Assembly (NCBI GenBank): GCA_963580285.1
Contig: OY757011.1
Coordinates: 115,997,037 to 116,061,036, forward strand
Length of the DNA: 64,000 bases
Source: Lucinisca nassula
Taxonomy: Eukaryota; Mollusca; Bivalvia; Lucinida; Lucinidae
Direction: 5' to 3'
Shown: positions 10,301 through 25,300 of the stretch, one piece after another
Position numbering within the stretch: the stretch's first letter is position 1
Layout: every line of letters begins with the position of its first letter
Position numbers and translations under genes: made by a program
Notes under the pieces: model-generated
What the model was told of the DNA's origin: nothing
Databases searched by the model: none
What the model saw: only the letters and a program-made list of their open reading frames with translations

Positions 10301-13300
10301 GACAAGAAGATTTTTAAAGTTTTCCCTATGTAAGTATATGCAAAACATGTGGGCCCTAGTACGGGGCCATTTTTGGCCCCAATGCTATAATTTGAACAAT
10401 CTTGGTAGAGCTCCATTAGATGAAGCTTCATACCAAATACCAAAGTTCTGGGTCTTCTGGGTTTCAGACAAGGTTTTTAATGGTCTCCCTTTATGTCTTT
10501 GTAAAACATTTTGGTCGCGGGACAGTGTCATTTTTGGCCCAAAGGCTATAATTGGAACGCTCTTGGTAGAAGTCCACTAGATGAAGCTTCATACCAGATA
10601 TCAAAGACCTGGGCCTTCTGTTGTCAGACAAGAAGACTTTTATAGGTTTTCCCTGTATAAGGTGATGTAAAATATGTGGGCACGGAGCATTTTTGATGGC
10701 CCCGTGGTCTACTAGACGAAGATTCATATTACCAGATATCAAAGGCCTTGGCCTTGCAGTTTCAGAGAAGAAGATTTGTTTCAGTTTAGAGTTAAAAAAT
10801 CTTTTTTTGGCTACTGTGACATACATGTGCAATGGACGCAAACTATTTGAGTATTAACAAAGGATCATTCCTGTGAAGTTTGGTCAAAATCCAATCAGTG
10901 GTTTAGGAGGAGATGTTGTTTGAAAAAATTTGTTACACACGCAAAGATGCATGGACCATCTTAGTCTGATGACGGATGATGGACAGAAAGTGATCACACT
11001 AGCTCAGCTTGTCACTATACTACAGGTGAGCTAAAAACTGAATCTGATATTCTATTCCTAGAGAAAGTCAAAGAAAATAGCAATACATGTGTATTAAAAT
11101 GTATTGTAGAATTAACCTAGTGTGTGATTACATACCTTTTTTGAGATACCAGCCTTCCCCACAGGCTGACGAACATTTGTCAAGGTCGTGGAACTGGTTG
11201 AAGGCCTGGAGTCGGCATCCTCACTGTATGGTATCTTCTCTGGCCACTTCATTATACTGTCTTGGTTCCACATCGGTCCTTTGGCACTGGCTGCAGTTGT
11301 TGAGATCACAGGCTTCTTGACAGCAGTGTCATCTGCCATCTCTCGCTGACTTTTCACTGGGCGTGACCTGTGCAATGCCGTCGCAGTAGCGTTTCTCTGT
11401 AGAAGATAAATTGAAATTACACCAAACACTATCAATGGGAGTGTAGTATAAGTTTCGTTGAAGTAAGACCACAAACATTAAAGTTATTAACCTTCATTAA
11501 GCAAATTGCATTCCAAAATTTGAAAACCTATCAAGGGACATAACTCCAATAGGTAATGTGCCCGTGGTCACTATTCTACTACCGTACCTTCCTTACCTTA
11601 GAGACCAAGTGTAGTTTAAGTTTCGTCAAAGATTGACCACAAACATGAAATTTATTAAGCAAAATGCATTTTAATTTTGCAGTCACGTAATCACGGAGTC
11701 ACAGAATGACAGAATCATGTAACAACGGAAGGATAAGGCCAATCCAGTGTAGCCCCGATATTTCAAAGTGGTGGTGGGGGTGGGGTGGGGGATAATTAAA
11801 TGATTATTTTACTTTTTTTCTTGTTAAAACATGTGAGGAAATTCAAACAACTACCAAAATAGTATTCTAATGGCATATTAAGGAGAATGGGAACACCTGG
11901 CATATATAGGTTTTTCTGCAATTTTTCAAAGGGCGACAACTTTCGGGATCTCCTGTTCACTTTTCTATAAGAAAGGTCTCCTCCTAAAGGAAAGAATTTG
12001 CTCCTCAGGAGCAAATTCTTTCCTTTAAGAGTTGACCCCTATTGACATGGGAGAAAAAAACACTTTTGCAGGAGTTGCCTCCCCTGAAGGTGTTCCCATT
12101 CCCCTTAAGAAACAGTATCCCTAAATCATCCTCAGTACTCCCCTTTATCTGTAGCTATGCAGAATACTAATGAATTACCTGTTACGAGTTTAACAGCCCA
12201 GTCAACAATATTTAGGTCATATTGAGCCGGTCAATTTTCCTAGCCCCACTTTTCCCAGGCATGCAGGCTTATTCACAAGAGGTTAAGGATACTGAGTTGT
12301 CTCCTGTTGAAATATGGATTTTGACTGCTGTAAAAATACATTTCAATTTGGCTCCTTAAGGTGAATGAATATACTATTTGAAGAAGAATTACGAAAACGT
12401 GCCTATACAAAAACATAGAAAGTTTTATCGCCTAAAAAACAAAATTTTTAGATGAAAAAATGTAATAATTTTCTTATTTCTACTCAAAATATAGATTGAA
12501 GGTACTCGTTAGAACCGCCTCATGGAGGCAGTTCTAACGTGTACCCATAATCTATATTTTAAAGCAGAAATAAGAAAAATAAGGTTTACCCTTGCAAACC
12601 CGAGTTTTAATATATAAAAGTGGGGTTCAAGGGGGTCAAAATCATATAGGCGTGTTTTAGTGATGAATGGATACACATGGCAGATCTTTTTTTTCCACCA
12701 TTTTTTCAATGGGAGACAAATTTCAAGGCTTCCTGTTTGCTTTTCTATCATGCTACCCTATGGAAATAGGGGTCTACTCTTAAAAGAAAGGAACATATTC
12801 TTTGCTTTATTAGTTGACCCAGAAAAATATATTATTGAAAGAGTTGCCTCCCCTGAAGGTGTATACATTCCCCTTGACAGAATATGATGACGTTTTTTTA
12901 TCAGATGGGGGCAGTTCCGAAAAGACAGGTTGTTCCTTTCTACGAATTTAATTCATTTCAAAGACTTTTTTCAAGGAACGATCTAGCATCTGGCCCTTCT
13001 CCGGCTTGAAGAAATAGATGGGCTGGATGATGCTTCCATGATGCTTCCATGCGGAGCTGAAACCGACCCTCACATGAGTACTGGTAAACTGCTTAGAGTA
13101 TCTAAGCCTGCCCAGGCAAAGTGGTGCGAGTCGAACCGTCATGCGAAAAAAAAAAACCTATGTTTCATTGGCCAGCAGGGCTTGAGATGTCATCACATCT
13201 CAATGTCGGGTAAAAGTCCCACAAAATTGGAAGTAACGTCTCCAAAATGACCTTTACAGTGTTGACGGGGACGTTAAACCTCAAATCAAACAAACAAAGC

Positions 13301-16300
13301 ATCTAGCCCATTGCAAAGGGAGGCAAGTATGTAATAATTAATTCCCATGAAAGTATACATATATCAGGATTAATTATAAAAATTTTGAATACTTACAGGA
13401 AGTGAGTCCAGAGTGCTTTCTCTTTCCAAATCTGAGGGTACTGCACCATAAGCTGAGCTCTGGAATGACCCGCTTTGTGAGTTATCACACAAATTTTCTA
13501 TCTCAATTGTCTGGGCTGTCTGTGGCTTTCTGCCATGGTCAAATACATTAGACTGAAAAAGAGAAAGCAACAAGCTTGGTTTAAACATACAGTAAAATTC
13601 CTATATTAAGACCACCTTTGGGACTTTTTACAAACAGTGTCGGCCCTGATCAGACTATAAGAATCTTATATGGGTGTGAGGGGTGGATTGAAAAATCCGT
13701 CCCGAGGGACACTGTCCGGCATCACGAGGCATACCGAGTGATGCCGGACAGTGATCCCGAGGGACGGATTTTTCTATCCACCCCTCACACCCATACTGGA
13801 TTCTTTTTCTTGCATACCTCCCATTTCTATTGCGAATTTTTAATGCTGCTGTCACTTCGGTTACCGACGTCCGCCATTTTGTGATGACACAACAGGAATG
13901 TTTAGTGACGTCAGCATGACACCGCTGCTCATGAGGTTGTAATCAACCAGTGCATTTATCAAACATGCGATTATATTCGAGTTGGGGTCGGAACATCAGG
14001 GTCAGAACATAAATTTCTATCCCAGGGTAAAATCACGGATTTCCTTGTCTGGTGTGCAAGAAGACGTGTTCTATGGCTTCTGACCTGGGCCTGCACTGTT
14101 TGCCAATTACCCCTTTGGGGGTTGCTGGCTCAAAATGGGTTAAACTTAACAATGCCAAGAAAAACTGCATCTTGAAATGTCATGTGTTTGTGCCATCTGC
14201 TGAATCTTCTTGCCAACTTTTCAAACATATTTTTGCATACATGCAAGCAGTTTTAACCCTGATCATTTAACTCCTTGAAAAGCAGTCTGATCTGGGTTCA
14301 TATTGCTAGCAACAATGGGTTTTAAAGTAACCAGCTGGCAACAAAATAGACAAAAATCACTGCAACTTATGTGTTAAGGGGTTACTGTAATGATCCTAAG
14401 TATTGGGACAGACATGCCTAAGCAAACAGTGAGACCCTATTCAGACTGATCAGGATCTATGCTGTTTGCCTTTTTGTCTGCACCTTTTGGGCTCCTTGCT
14501 GGATCTTGAAACAAATTTGTTAAAATTTTAAGAGAATTACAACAAGTCCTCAAGATGTCCGAATTCTTATGATTTTTACGGTGACATTAACCTATTGTGT
14601 GTGGGAAACCCTAAAGGGGTACCTTGGCAAACAGTGCAGGCCCAGATCAGGCATCACAGAATGCGGCGTCTGATCAGGGCCTGCACTATTTGCTAACAGA
14701 ATTTTCTGTCAAAAAATGTAATAAAAATGAAAAAATAGGCCTGCCAACACTTATATGGCAAATGGACTTGTCCAACATATAGCAATGGAAGATTCTACTA
14801 GTATACAATAGGTGAATACCTTGGAGCGGCTTTTCTTGAAGAGAAAGATAATTCCAATGTTGATTGGGAAGACCATGAGATTACTGATAAGACCCACGAC
14901 AACTTCTTCCCAGCCAAAATCACCGATAACAGAAGCTGAGTTGTTTTTCTTTATTAGTCCGTACCACATGGCATTCACAGCGATAAATGTGTATAGTAGA
15001 GTAATGCAGCAGGTGGCACGCTGGACACGAGTGAAACGGCTCTGGGCTGGTCGGTTGAGAATAGACAACCAGAGGTGTTTGTCGGCTAGTGAGTTAAAAG
15101 CAGCTGTCTTCATCTGGCGACCAAATCTCTGCATCTCCTTAGAACCTGCATAACATAATTCATTACAGTATTTGACTTGCCTGAGCAAGCAGTGTAGACA
15201 TAGATGAGATGCCGCTGACTGGGGCATCTCATAAGGTTCTACACTGTTTCTCCTCCATACAACTATACTTAGACACAATATTGGGTATTAAGTTGTACTT
15301 GTTCAAATTTTAGAACAAGTATGGTAATGAGTTGAGCTGTCTGAATACAGTAAAATTCTATATTAAGACCACCTTTGGGACTGTTCAAAAGTGGTCTTTA
15401 AGACCACTTTTGAACAGTTCCAAAGGTGGTCCCTTATTAGGAGACACTGGGTGTAGAAAACACAAAGAAAGATTAACTGAAACCTTTTCAACAAATTTTT
15501 AAAAGCAGATTTAGTCTTAATTTATGGGAAATTTACTAAATTTAGGATAAATACGGTAATCAGCTCTTACTTCACTCAAAAAACAATAACTTACTCACAA
15601 GCACAGCTAAGGGTGAATATGAGGATAATTACAGGATAATTTTCCTAAATCCCCATCAGAAACCTATTTTGTGGGGTACCTATTAGATTCACCTCATTGA
15701 GGTGATTCTGTGATTCTAACAAAATCAACAAAGTCAAAAATCACGGACCTTTATGAATAAGAAAGATTATTCTTGCACACCAGACAAGGAAATCCGTGAT
15801 TTTACCCAGGGATAGAAATTTATGTTCTGACCCTGGTGTTCCTACCCCAAATCGAATATAATTGCGTGTTTGATAAATGCACTGGTTGATTACGACCTTG
15901 TGTGCGCCGTTGTTAAGGTTGACGTCATGCACGATCCGTGACGTCACTTTACATTCCTGCGGTGTCAACATAATATGGCGGACGTTGGTAACCGAAGTGA
16001 CTGCAGCATTGAAATTCCGCGCCAAGAAGTGGAAGGTATGCAAGAAAAAGAATCCAATATGGATGTGAGGGGTGGATAGAAAAATCCGTCCCTCGGGATC
16101 ACTGTCCGGCATCACTTGGCAAGCCTCGTGATGCCGGACAGTGACCCTTGGGACGGATTTTTCCATCCACCCCTCACACCCATATAAGATTCTTATATTC
16201 TCTAATTATCTCCATGGTAAGTTTCGTTATGTCAAAATATATCGACACCTCAAACCCACAAAGTTTCTTATACTCTCTCCCCCTCTCTCTCTCCCTATCC

Positions 16301-19300
16301 AGAGGAGTTAATGACTTAAAGGAGAACTACTAATACAAATGACATATTATCACAATACTAATCATCATTAACAAACTCTTTCCTAGCCGGCCTCGGTATC
16401 TCAGTCGGATGCACGTCTGACTGGTGATCAGGAGGACACGGGTTCAGTACCTGCTGGGGTCGGCAACATTCTTTCGTGGAGATTGATCATTAAATCTTTT
16501 CTACAGTCATTCTCTCCCTCCCGCTGATACAAGAAGGGCAGTTGTCGGTTTCTGGCGAAAGAATGTGCAATGTTCTGGTTAACCACTTACGTATAAGCAT
16601 GCCGAGGAAAAGTATGGATAGGTAAACTGACCGGCTCAAAAATGACCTAGAATTGTGTTGAATGTATTGCTAAACTCCAATACAAACAAACAAACAAACT
16701 CTTTCTTGCTTTTCTGTAAACTAAGCTCTTCAAAAATAGGATCTGCTATCAAATGAAATAATTTGTTCTTGAAATTTACACCTTAGGAAACAATTTTTTC
16801 TTTACCCCTTAGAGGCAAATCCTTCCTTTAGGGAAAAGCCCCGGAAGGAGGAAAAATGAAAATAAATATGAAAGAGTTGCCTTCCTTGGACGTGTATCCA
16901 GTCTGTTCTCCTTGTGGGGTATGGTTACACCTTCAGGGGAAGCAACTCAAAAAATATATCTCCCTTATCAATAGGGGTCTACTTTAACCCATTGTATACT
17001 AGTGGACTTTCCATTGCAATATGTTGGACAAGTCCATTTGTCACTTAGGGGTGTCAGGCCTATTATTTCATTTTTATTCTATTTTTGACGGAAAATTCTG
17101 TTGGCAAATAGTGCAGGCCCTGATCAGACGCCGCATTCTGCGGCTTCTGATCTGGGCCTGCACTGTTTGACATGGTACCCCTTTAGGGGTTTCCGGCATA
17201 CAATGGGTTAAAATGAAAAAAAAATGATAGGCTACTCTTAATGGAAAAGGCAAATTCTTCCCAGACAACAGAATATCCCAAAAATTGTCTCTTGTGTGAA
17301 AAATGTCAGAAAATATGCTAGAAGCATTGATTCTCCTCTAGCATTCCTTTGTTTATTACCGGCAGCTTTCAGTTCCTTCTGTATAGACCCTTTCTCTTCT
17401 TCCAAAGTTAACCATGATGTACAGAAGAAATAGTACTTCTTATCAGTCTGTAAATCTTTTACTATCACGTGATCCAGGTACCAGGATGGAGAAGTGCCAC
17501 GGTTGTCATGCCAGACCAACACTTTCTTTAGTTCCCCTAAGTTTACATCATAGGCCATAAGAAAGCTGTCAGAGCAATTTCTTTGGAAGGCTCCCTTCTT
17601 GTTGAGATGCTGGCAGGCTGATTTGCCATACTCTCCTATTATCCTGCAGCCAACATTTGCCGTTGTTCCTGTAATATTATAATACAATTTTATCACAAGA
17701 CTTTACAAAAACACATTCAAGTGACACATAGCAACAGACAAGGATGGTGTTTTGTGATAAATGAAAGATAGATTTCCTTATTTCTCCATTTAAACCTGTG
17801 TTGTGAGTATTCATTAGAACCGCGGCTCATTACGACAGCACGCCTTTACAAATACATTATAAACTTAACCGCCGAAAAAAAGAGAAAATTTTAATATGAA
17901 AATTTGTAACATTTTGTAACATGCTCTTAAATATAGAGTTGGGTATTCGTTAGAACCGCCTCCATGGGGTGGTTCTAATGAGTACCCACAATCTTCGAAG
18001 AAGCAGTTCTAACAAGTACCCACAATCTATATTTTGAGCAGAAATAAGAAAACTAAGGTTTACCCCTGCAAACCCCAGTTTTACTATATGAAAGTCGGGT
18101 CAAGGGGGTCAAAACTATAAAGGCATGTTTTCGTGATGTATGCAACATAAAAAGGAAAATATCAAAACTTTCCATCTGCAAAATGTACACAGGTGTGCTC
18201 TACAACAGAATCATACTTGTCAGATGAATGTGTTATTGTAACACACTGTTCTATTATCCTAATAATTTTGCTGTTGTCTATTAGGTGACATTGAAAACAG
18301 TGCAGTCTCTGATCAGACAGCTCCATCAGGAACAGTCTCATCAGTCTGCCCTGTTTGCCAGGGCATACCTGACCTGATAGTTAATATCATATAGTACTCC
18401 CACAATACTTGAATCTTGATAATTCAAAATCTGATAATTCAAAATACATAAGGGGAATGGGAACAACTGGCAAATTTTTCCGCCATTTTTCAAAGGGAGA
18501 CAACTTTCAGGACTTCCTGTTTGCTTTTCCGTAAGCCTGGTCCCACTGAAAAAAAAGGCCTGCTCTTAAAGGACAAAATTTGCGCCTCAGGAGCGAATTC
18601 TTTCCTTTTAGTGTCGACCCCTATTGACATGGGTGACAAAAATACTTTTGCAGGAGTTGCCTCCCCTGAAGGTGTATCCATTCCCCTTAATACACCATGC
18701 CCTCTTTGAAACACTTTTGTTGGGGTTCAAACCAGAAACTTCTTTAGTTGAAAAACTAACCTCATTATAACACGCTTTTCATTATAATGCGATTTTGGAT
18801 ATAACACGGTTTCAAGATGGATCTCAAAAATATATAGATTATATAGAAAAATGACCACAAATGGTCATTTTTCTATATGATCTATACATTTTTGTTTGGA
18901 TATAACACAGTTGTTTAACTAACATGGTTTCTGCTTTGGACCCCATTAATAGTGCTATAAAGAGGTTGTGGTGTATAAGTATGTAGTTTAGAAATTCCAA
19001 TCGCATCAAATTCAATTGACTCTCATTATCTCAAACAGTGATATCTCAAACAACTGTTATTTTGGATATTGTTGTTTTAGTTTTGGTACATATCCCTTAG
19101 ATTTTAACTTTTACCTCAAAAACTTTAAAAGCAAACTTCAGTTATCTCAAGTTCAGTATCTTGGAGGTTACTCATCTTGAAATTAATAATAACAAAGTTA
19201 TTAATTGGACACAGGAAAGACCCTTTTTTGACCTTTAACCTCTAAGTATGACCTTGACCTTTGAGGTACGGACCTGAGTCTTGCGCGCAACACTCCATCA

Positions 19301-22300
19301 CATTATGGTTAACACACTCCATCACATTATGGTTAACATTTCTGCCATCCAGGAATAATAATAACAAAGTTATTAATTGGACACAGGAAAGACCCTTTTT
19401 TGACCTTTAACCTCTAAGTATGACCTTGACCTTTGAGGTACGGACCTGAGTCTTGCGCGCAACACTCCATCACATTATGGTTAACACACTCCATCACATT
19501 ATGGTTAACATTTCTGCCATCCAGGAATAATAATAACAAAGTTATTAATTGGACACAGGAAAGACCCTTTTTTGACCTTTAACCTCTAAGTATGACCTTG
19601 ACCTTTGAGGTACGGACCTGAGTCTTGCGCGCAACACTCCATCACATTATGGTTAACATTTCTGCCAAGTAATATTTAAATCCATCCAGGAATAAGAAAG
19701 TTATGGAGGATAAAAAAATTTGTGGACGGACAGACGGACGTTCTAACAAATCCGGTTTATGGGCTTTTCCCATTATAAACTCCCATAGAGAAATTAAGCT
19801 CCTAAGCCGAAAAATAGCCCCTAAGCAGTAAGGTTTATGAGTTTATAGTGTTAACGGAATAAACCCATAAGGTTGGACAAAATATAACCCCTAACACTTA
19901 TATGTTTGTCCGGACAGACAGACAGACGGACAGACAGAGTGATTACTATAGGGCACCCACACTTTCAGTGCGGGGCCGGCGCAACACTCCATCACATTAT
20001 GGTTAACATTTCTGCCAAGTAATATTTAAATCCATACAGGAATAAGAAAGTTATGGAGGATAAAAAAAATTGTGGACGGACAGACGGACAGACAGACAGA
20101 CAGACAGACGGACGGACAGAGTGATTACTATAGGGCACCCACACTTTCAGTGCGGGGCCCTAACAAGAGTACCCACAAAAATTCAAAGTCTTGAAAATTC
20201 AAAGTACTAGCCTGTTCCTTGGACTTTGAATTATTAAAGTTCTACTGTATTTAAACATTTTTGTACCGAACGGAATCTCCCTTCTTATATATAGCAGGAG
20301 TCCATTTCAAAATTTAGGGGTGGCAGGTTGTGCCTTTCTTCAAAACTGATTTGGAAAATAGCTGAACTTTTTGCAAACAGTGTGGGCCCTGATCAGATGC
20401 CAAGTTCTGTGGCGTCTTATCTGCACCTGCACTGTTTGCCAAATTCCGTTTTGGGGTTTCTGGTACAAAATGGGTTAAGACCTTACCTGCACCAACTTGT
20501 CTTCCTGTAACCACGGTAACCTCATATTTGAAAGAGCCATCTTTACCACATAACGGGATGGTGGATATACGCTGTACGTCCATGATGTCCATCTTTTTAC
20601 AAGCAATAACCACTATGATGTAAACCCCAAGAATAATACTGCAGGTAATAATTGCCACAGGGTTAGAGGCTATGTCAAGATGCTGCAACAAGAGTTACCA
20701 TAAACTGTCTTAACCCTTGTCCTGCTGAATATTTAAATATGTCACGCCCACCACTGATTATCAGCCAATCAGATTACTTGATGCAAATAATTGCAACAAA
20801 TTCGTAAACTGGATGGCAAACAATGAAGATCCTGATTAGATGGCTTCTTCAGAAGCCATCTGATCTGGATCTACATTGTTTCAAAGATAAGGCACATCAG
20901 GGCTCAGCAGGACAAGGGTTAATGATGCAAGAAGAAATATCAATGAGCAGTCATAAATTGTGATTTAATGGTGAGTAAGTTTTGATTGAGAGGCTGGTCA
21001 AAGCTATCTAGGTCAGATCAAGGTGTCGGTTTATCTTATAACTCATTCCCTGTGCAAGTTTATACATAAGCAGTTAATCAGTACAGTGCACATTCTTTTG
21101 CCAGAAACTGAGAACTGCCCTTCTTGAATCAGCGGAAGGGAGAGAATGACCACAGAAAAGATTTCATGATTAATCTCCATGAAAGAATGTTGCCGACCTC
21201 GGTAGGTAGCGAACCTGTATCCTCCTGATCACCAGTAAGATGCGCATCCGACTGAGCTACCGAGGCCGGTTGTCTCTGAAATTTTCAACAGGCAGGGCAA
21301 GAACTCTTTGAACAGGGATGCATCCTTGAAATTGAACTGCCAATTTTGTTGCCCAACATTGGGCAAGTCAAGTATTTTGAGCTATTTAAACACAAGGGTG
21401 GAGGCAAATCAGTTGTCCATTAGATTTTTTGCCATGTCAGATGCAGTAAGTTTGAATACAAAAGCATTGTGCCTTCGGTTAGTTTTAAACCAAATCTTGA
21501 CTTTGGCAATCCTCGGATTTTTAGTTCTATGAGGAAATTGAAAAATGCCGCGAAAATGGCACATCTGCCGTGCAAGCTCATCTTTTGTGGGCTAAGATAA
21601 ACTTAATGCCGATTTGCTCATAATCATGAAACTGATTATGAGGGATACAGATACTGAAATTCAGAATGCAGGGTGCGCAAAATAAATGGCCGCACATTAT
21701 TACCAGACTTGACTGTATACCCCTGTAAACTCCAGTTTAACTGTATAAAGGTGGGGCTTAAGAGAGTAAAAACTATATAGGCATGTTCTTAATCAGACTC
21801 TTTCTAATGGAAAATTCTTTATACTACAGTCAACCCACTTTATACCAACATTCGGTATAACGACAAAACTCGTTAAAACGGCAATTTCTATGGAATGACT
21901 TCTTCGCTAAGGCTTAGCCTCCGTTCCGAGTGGCGTGGGCTTCCCTCGGGTTGGAATTGCATTTGAGTCCATAGTCATAAAATATTCTTGTAATCTAATA
22001 CTCGAAGAAACAAATGTTATAGATATTTGTTAGAATCCCCTCACCGAGGCGATTCTAACAAATATCTATAACATATGTTTCTTGGAGTAATAATGGGGAA
22101 AAGGCCTTTTATTACCTATCATACTCGGGATTCTTTATAATTGCAAATTCTTTATTCTTTATAGCACCACAATAATAGAGAACAAATACTGTTGTTATAA
22201 CGAGGGTCGTCTGTAGAAAAATGTAAGGGAATGCATACTGTCATTATAATGAGGGACAGGGCCAAACAGGGTACTAAAAGCTTAAAGGCTTACTGTGATA

Positions 22301-25300
22301 TCAGTGAAATCAATCTGATCTGGGGATATCAGTACACTCCCTCCGTAAGATGTCATGTGATTACAAGCACATGCTATCACTGTGGATATAGATTCACTCG
22401 TAGGTGAGCATCCGTCTGTTCTCCAGGCTGAAGCGGCAGTATCATAATACTGGCAGCTTGATGAATATACCATAACAGATACATTAACATTTGCATTGGG
22501 TGCCAGTTTAACCTTCCATGCAGACTCTTTATTGCTGTAACAATACAGAAAAGAATAACAGATGAGGATAGCAATTAACCCTTTTTGTACCAAATGGAAT
22601 CTTCCTCCTTATATATAGCAGGAGTCTATTTCAAAATTCTGGGGTGTCAGGTTGTGTTATCTTCAAAATTGATTTGGAAAATAAAAACTTTTCGCAAACA
22701 GTGTAGGCCCTAATCAGAAGCTGCGTTCTGCGGCGTCTGATCTTGGCCTGCATGCACTGTTTGCCAGGGTACCCAATTAGGGGTTTCTGGTACTGAATGG
22801 CTTAAGGAAAAGGGATGCACCTACGCATCATGTGAACAAATCTGTGAAATAAACATGCCCTAAACCCCATTTTATATAGGGAACCTGGGGTTTACAGGGG
22901 GATACATGATCTTTTTTCATTTCTGCTCCAAGACATAGGTTGTGGGTACTCATTAGAACTGCCTCTATGAGGCGGTTCTAACGAGCACCCACAACCTATC
23001 ATTGAAGTATAAATTGGAAAAATATCACAGGTTTTCATCAGGAAAGTAGCCATTTTGGAGATGTGAAAAATGCACTATGTTGCATGGGTGTGTTATCATA
23101 ATTTATTAATTGACTATCATGTATCGTTCAAAGGTCATCCTTATTAACACTGAGGTCAAAAATCAATGATCATGTTTTTATGGTGTCAATTAATAAACTT
23201 GTCATTAATCAAGTAATTTCGTATTGTCCCAGTTACAGGCCCTTGGTCAGCTGTATTGGCCTCGGCCTTCGGCCTCGGGCCAATACAGCAGACCTCGGAC
23301 ATGTAACTGGGCCAATACGAAATTACTTGATTAATAACATTATAGTATTTTTTGCCATTTCTACAAGGAAGACAACTTTTGGCATTTTCGATAACATACC
23401 TGTGTGCTGAAATCACATTTTTTCTCTCTGACTAGCATTTTGCACATGAAAATGTTCCATATTTTTCTAATTTCTGCTCCAAATATTGTCTATTGGTGCT
23501 TGGAACAACCAGGGTTCCACCATTAGATCTGGTGAACATCTTGTTCATTGGAGCAGAAAGATTTAAGCTATTTTGGTAGGTAGCCACCATGGCAATATTC
23601 CTGTGAATTTTAAGTGAAACTGGCCCCAGGATTTAAGAGGAGTTTGCAATTTAAGCAAATTGATGACATTTTTCTACTTTTAGCTCTGGTGGCCATTTTG
23701 CTCATTGGAGCAGAATGGTTTTAGCTATTTTGGGAGAGAGACACTTAAGCAGCATACTTTCCTATGAAGTTTGAATGAAACTGGCCCAAGGGTATGGGAG
23801 GAGCAGTCATTTAATGATTTTTTCTATTTTTAGCTCTGGTGGCCATCTTGTTCATCAGAGTGGAACAATTTTAGCTATTTTGGAAGAGGGTCACCTAAGC
23901 AACTCTCCTTTGAGGTTTGAATGAAATTGGTCAAGGGGTATGGGAGAAGTAGTCATTATAGTCCATCTTGTTCATCCGAGTGAAACAATTTTTGCTACTT
24001 TGGTAGAGAGCCACCGTGGCAACATTCTTGTGAAGTTTAAGCAAACCTGGCCCAAGGGTTTAGGAAGAGTTAGCATTTTAAGCAAATTACTGTTTTCTAT
24101 TTTTAGCTCTGGTGGTCACCTTGTTCATCAGAGCAGAACAATTTTAGCTACTTTGGTAGAGGGTCACCTAAGCAACATTCCTTTGAAGTTTGAATGATAT
24201 TGGCCAAGAGGTATTGGAGGTGGTCGAATAAAGACTTCTAGTTTTAGCTCTGGTGACCATCTTGGTCATCGGAGCAGAATGATTTTAGCTATTTTGGTAG
24301 AAGTTTAAAATAAAATTGGCTCAAGGTTTTTGGAGGAGTTGTCTTTGTCGGACAACGGACATTCACTGATCACAATAGCTCACCATCTGATCACAATATC
24401 TTGCCATGAGCACTTCATGCTCAGGTGAGCTAATAAGGCAGAGAAATAGAGGATCTTACATGAGTGTTCATGTATTATTGCATTTACTAAAGAAGTTGCG
24501 GAAAAGGGATAATATGCGAGGCTTTGCCAAGCATTTTATGCCTTTTCCCCAATGGGTTAATTAAATCTAATAATTCATGAGCACAAATGCAAGAGTCTAT
24601 TTATCATATGACATTAAAATGCATTTTAATCATGTTTTTTTTTTTTAACAAAACTGTCAATATTCCGCCAATAGTAAATGTGACATCATTAACAATGGAA
24701 GCAGATACCAGTTCCCCAATAAGTGTTAAGTGTGTGCGTACATGCACATGTGTGTGAATAATGTGCTTCATGGGTTTTTACCTAAATGCAATTTATAAAC
24801 ATCATAAATAAATAAAGCTGAAAAATGTAACCAGAATGGCCAGAACATAGCTTTATCTGGATAAGTACTAAGACAAAAATATGTTGCTGAGGGCACTAGC
24901 TCCATGTCGAGTGAACTAGCTCTGTGTGGAGGAGACTAGCTCCAACAGAAATTTTGTAATGAGTCACAAGTTACGTATTTCGGCTTGTTTTTTTTATTTT
25001 TTTGCTTAATTCAAACTTTCCATGTTTCTTTGCACAAGGAATGTTGATTCTGGGGGTGTCAAGGGTGTAGATTTGATGGAAAAAGAAAAATCATAGGCCC
25101 AAATCTCTGTGTTGGCTGAAATTGACAAATTTTCCTATCCGTAGTAAAAAGTTTAGGTTCAATTATACTCAAGCCCTGCTTATTTCTACAATAAATTCTA
25201 GTGGGGAACAAAGTTAAATCTTTTCCAAGTGGAATAGCATTGCCAGATTTTTAAATAAATACCGTAAAATCTCTAATAGATGCCCGGGCGTTTATTAGAA

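Noticed and set aside
10123..10841. Overlapping open frames on both strands
   Set aside because: These frames are read through the 150-bp array units, and the same text recurs at 45290-49440 in all frames.
18521..18709. Small frames on both strands in M-A copies
   Set aside because: The same frames recur in each M-A element because of its palindrome; no sign of protein coding.
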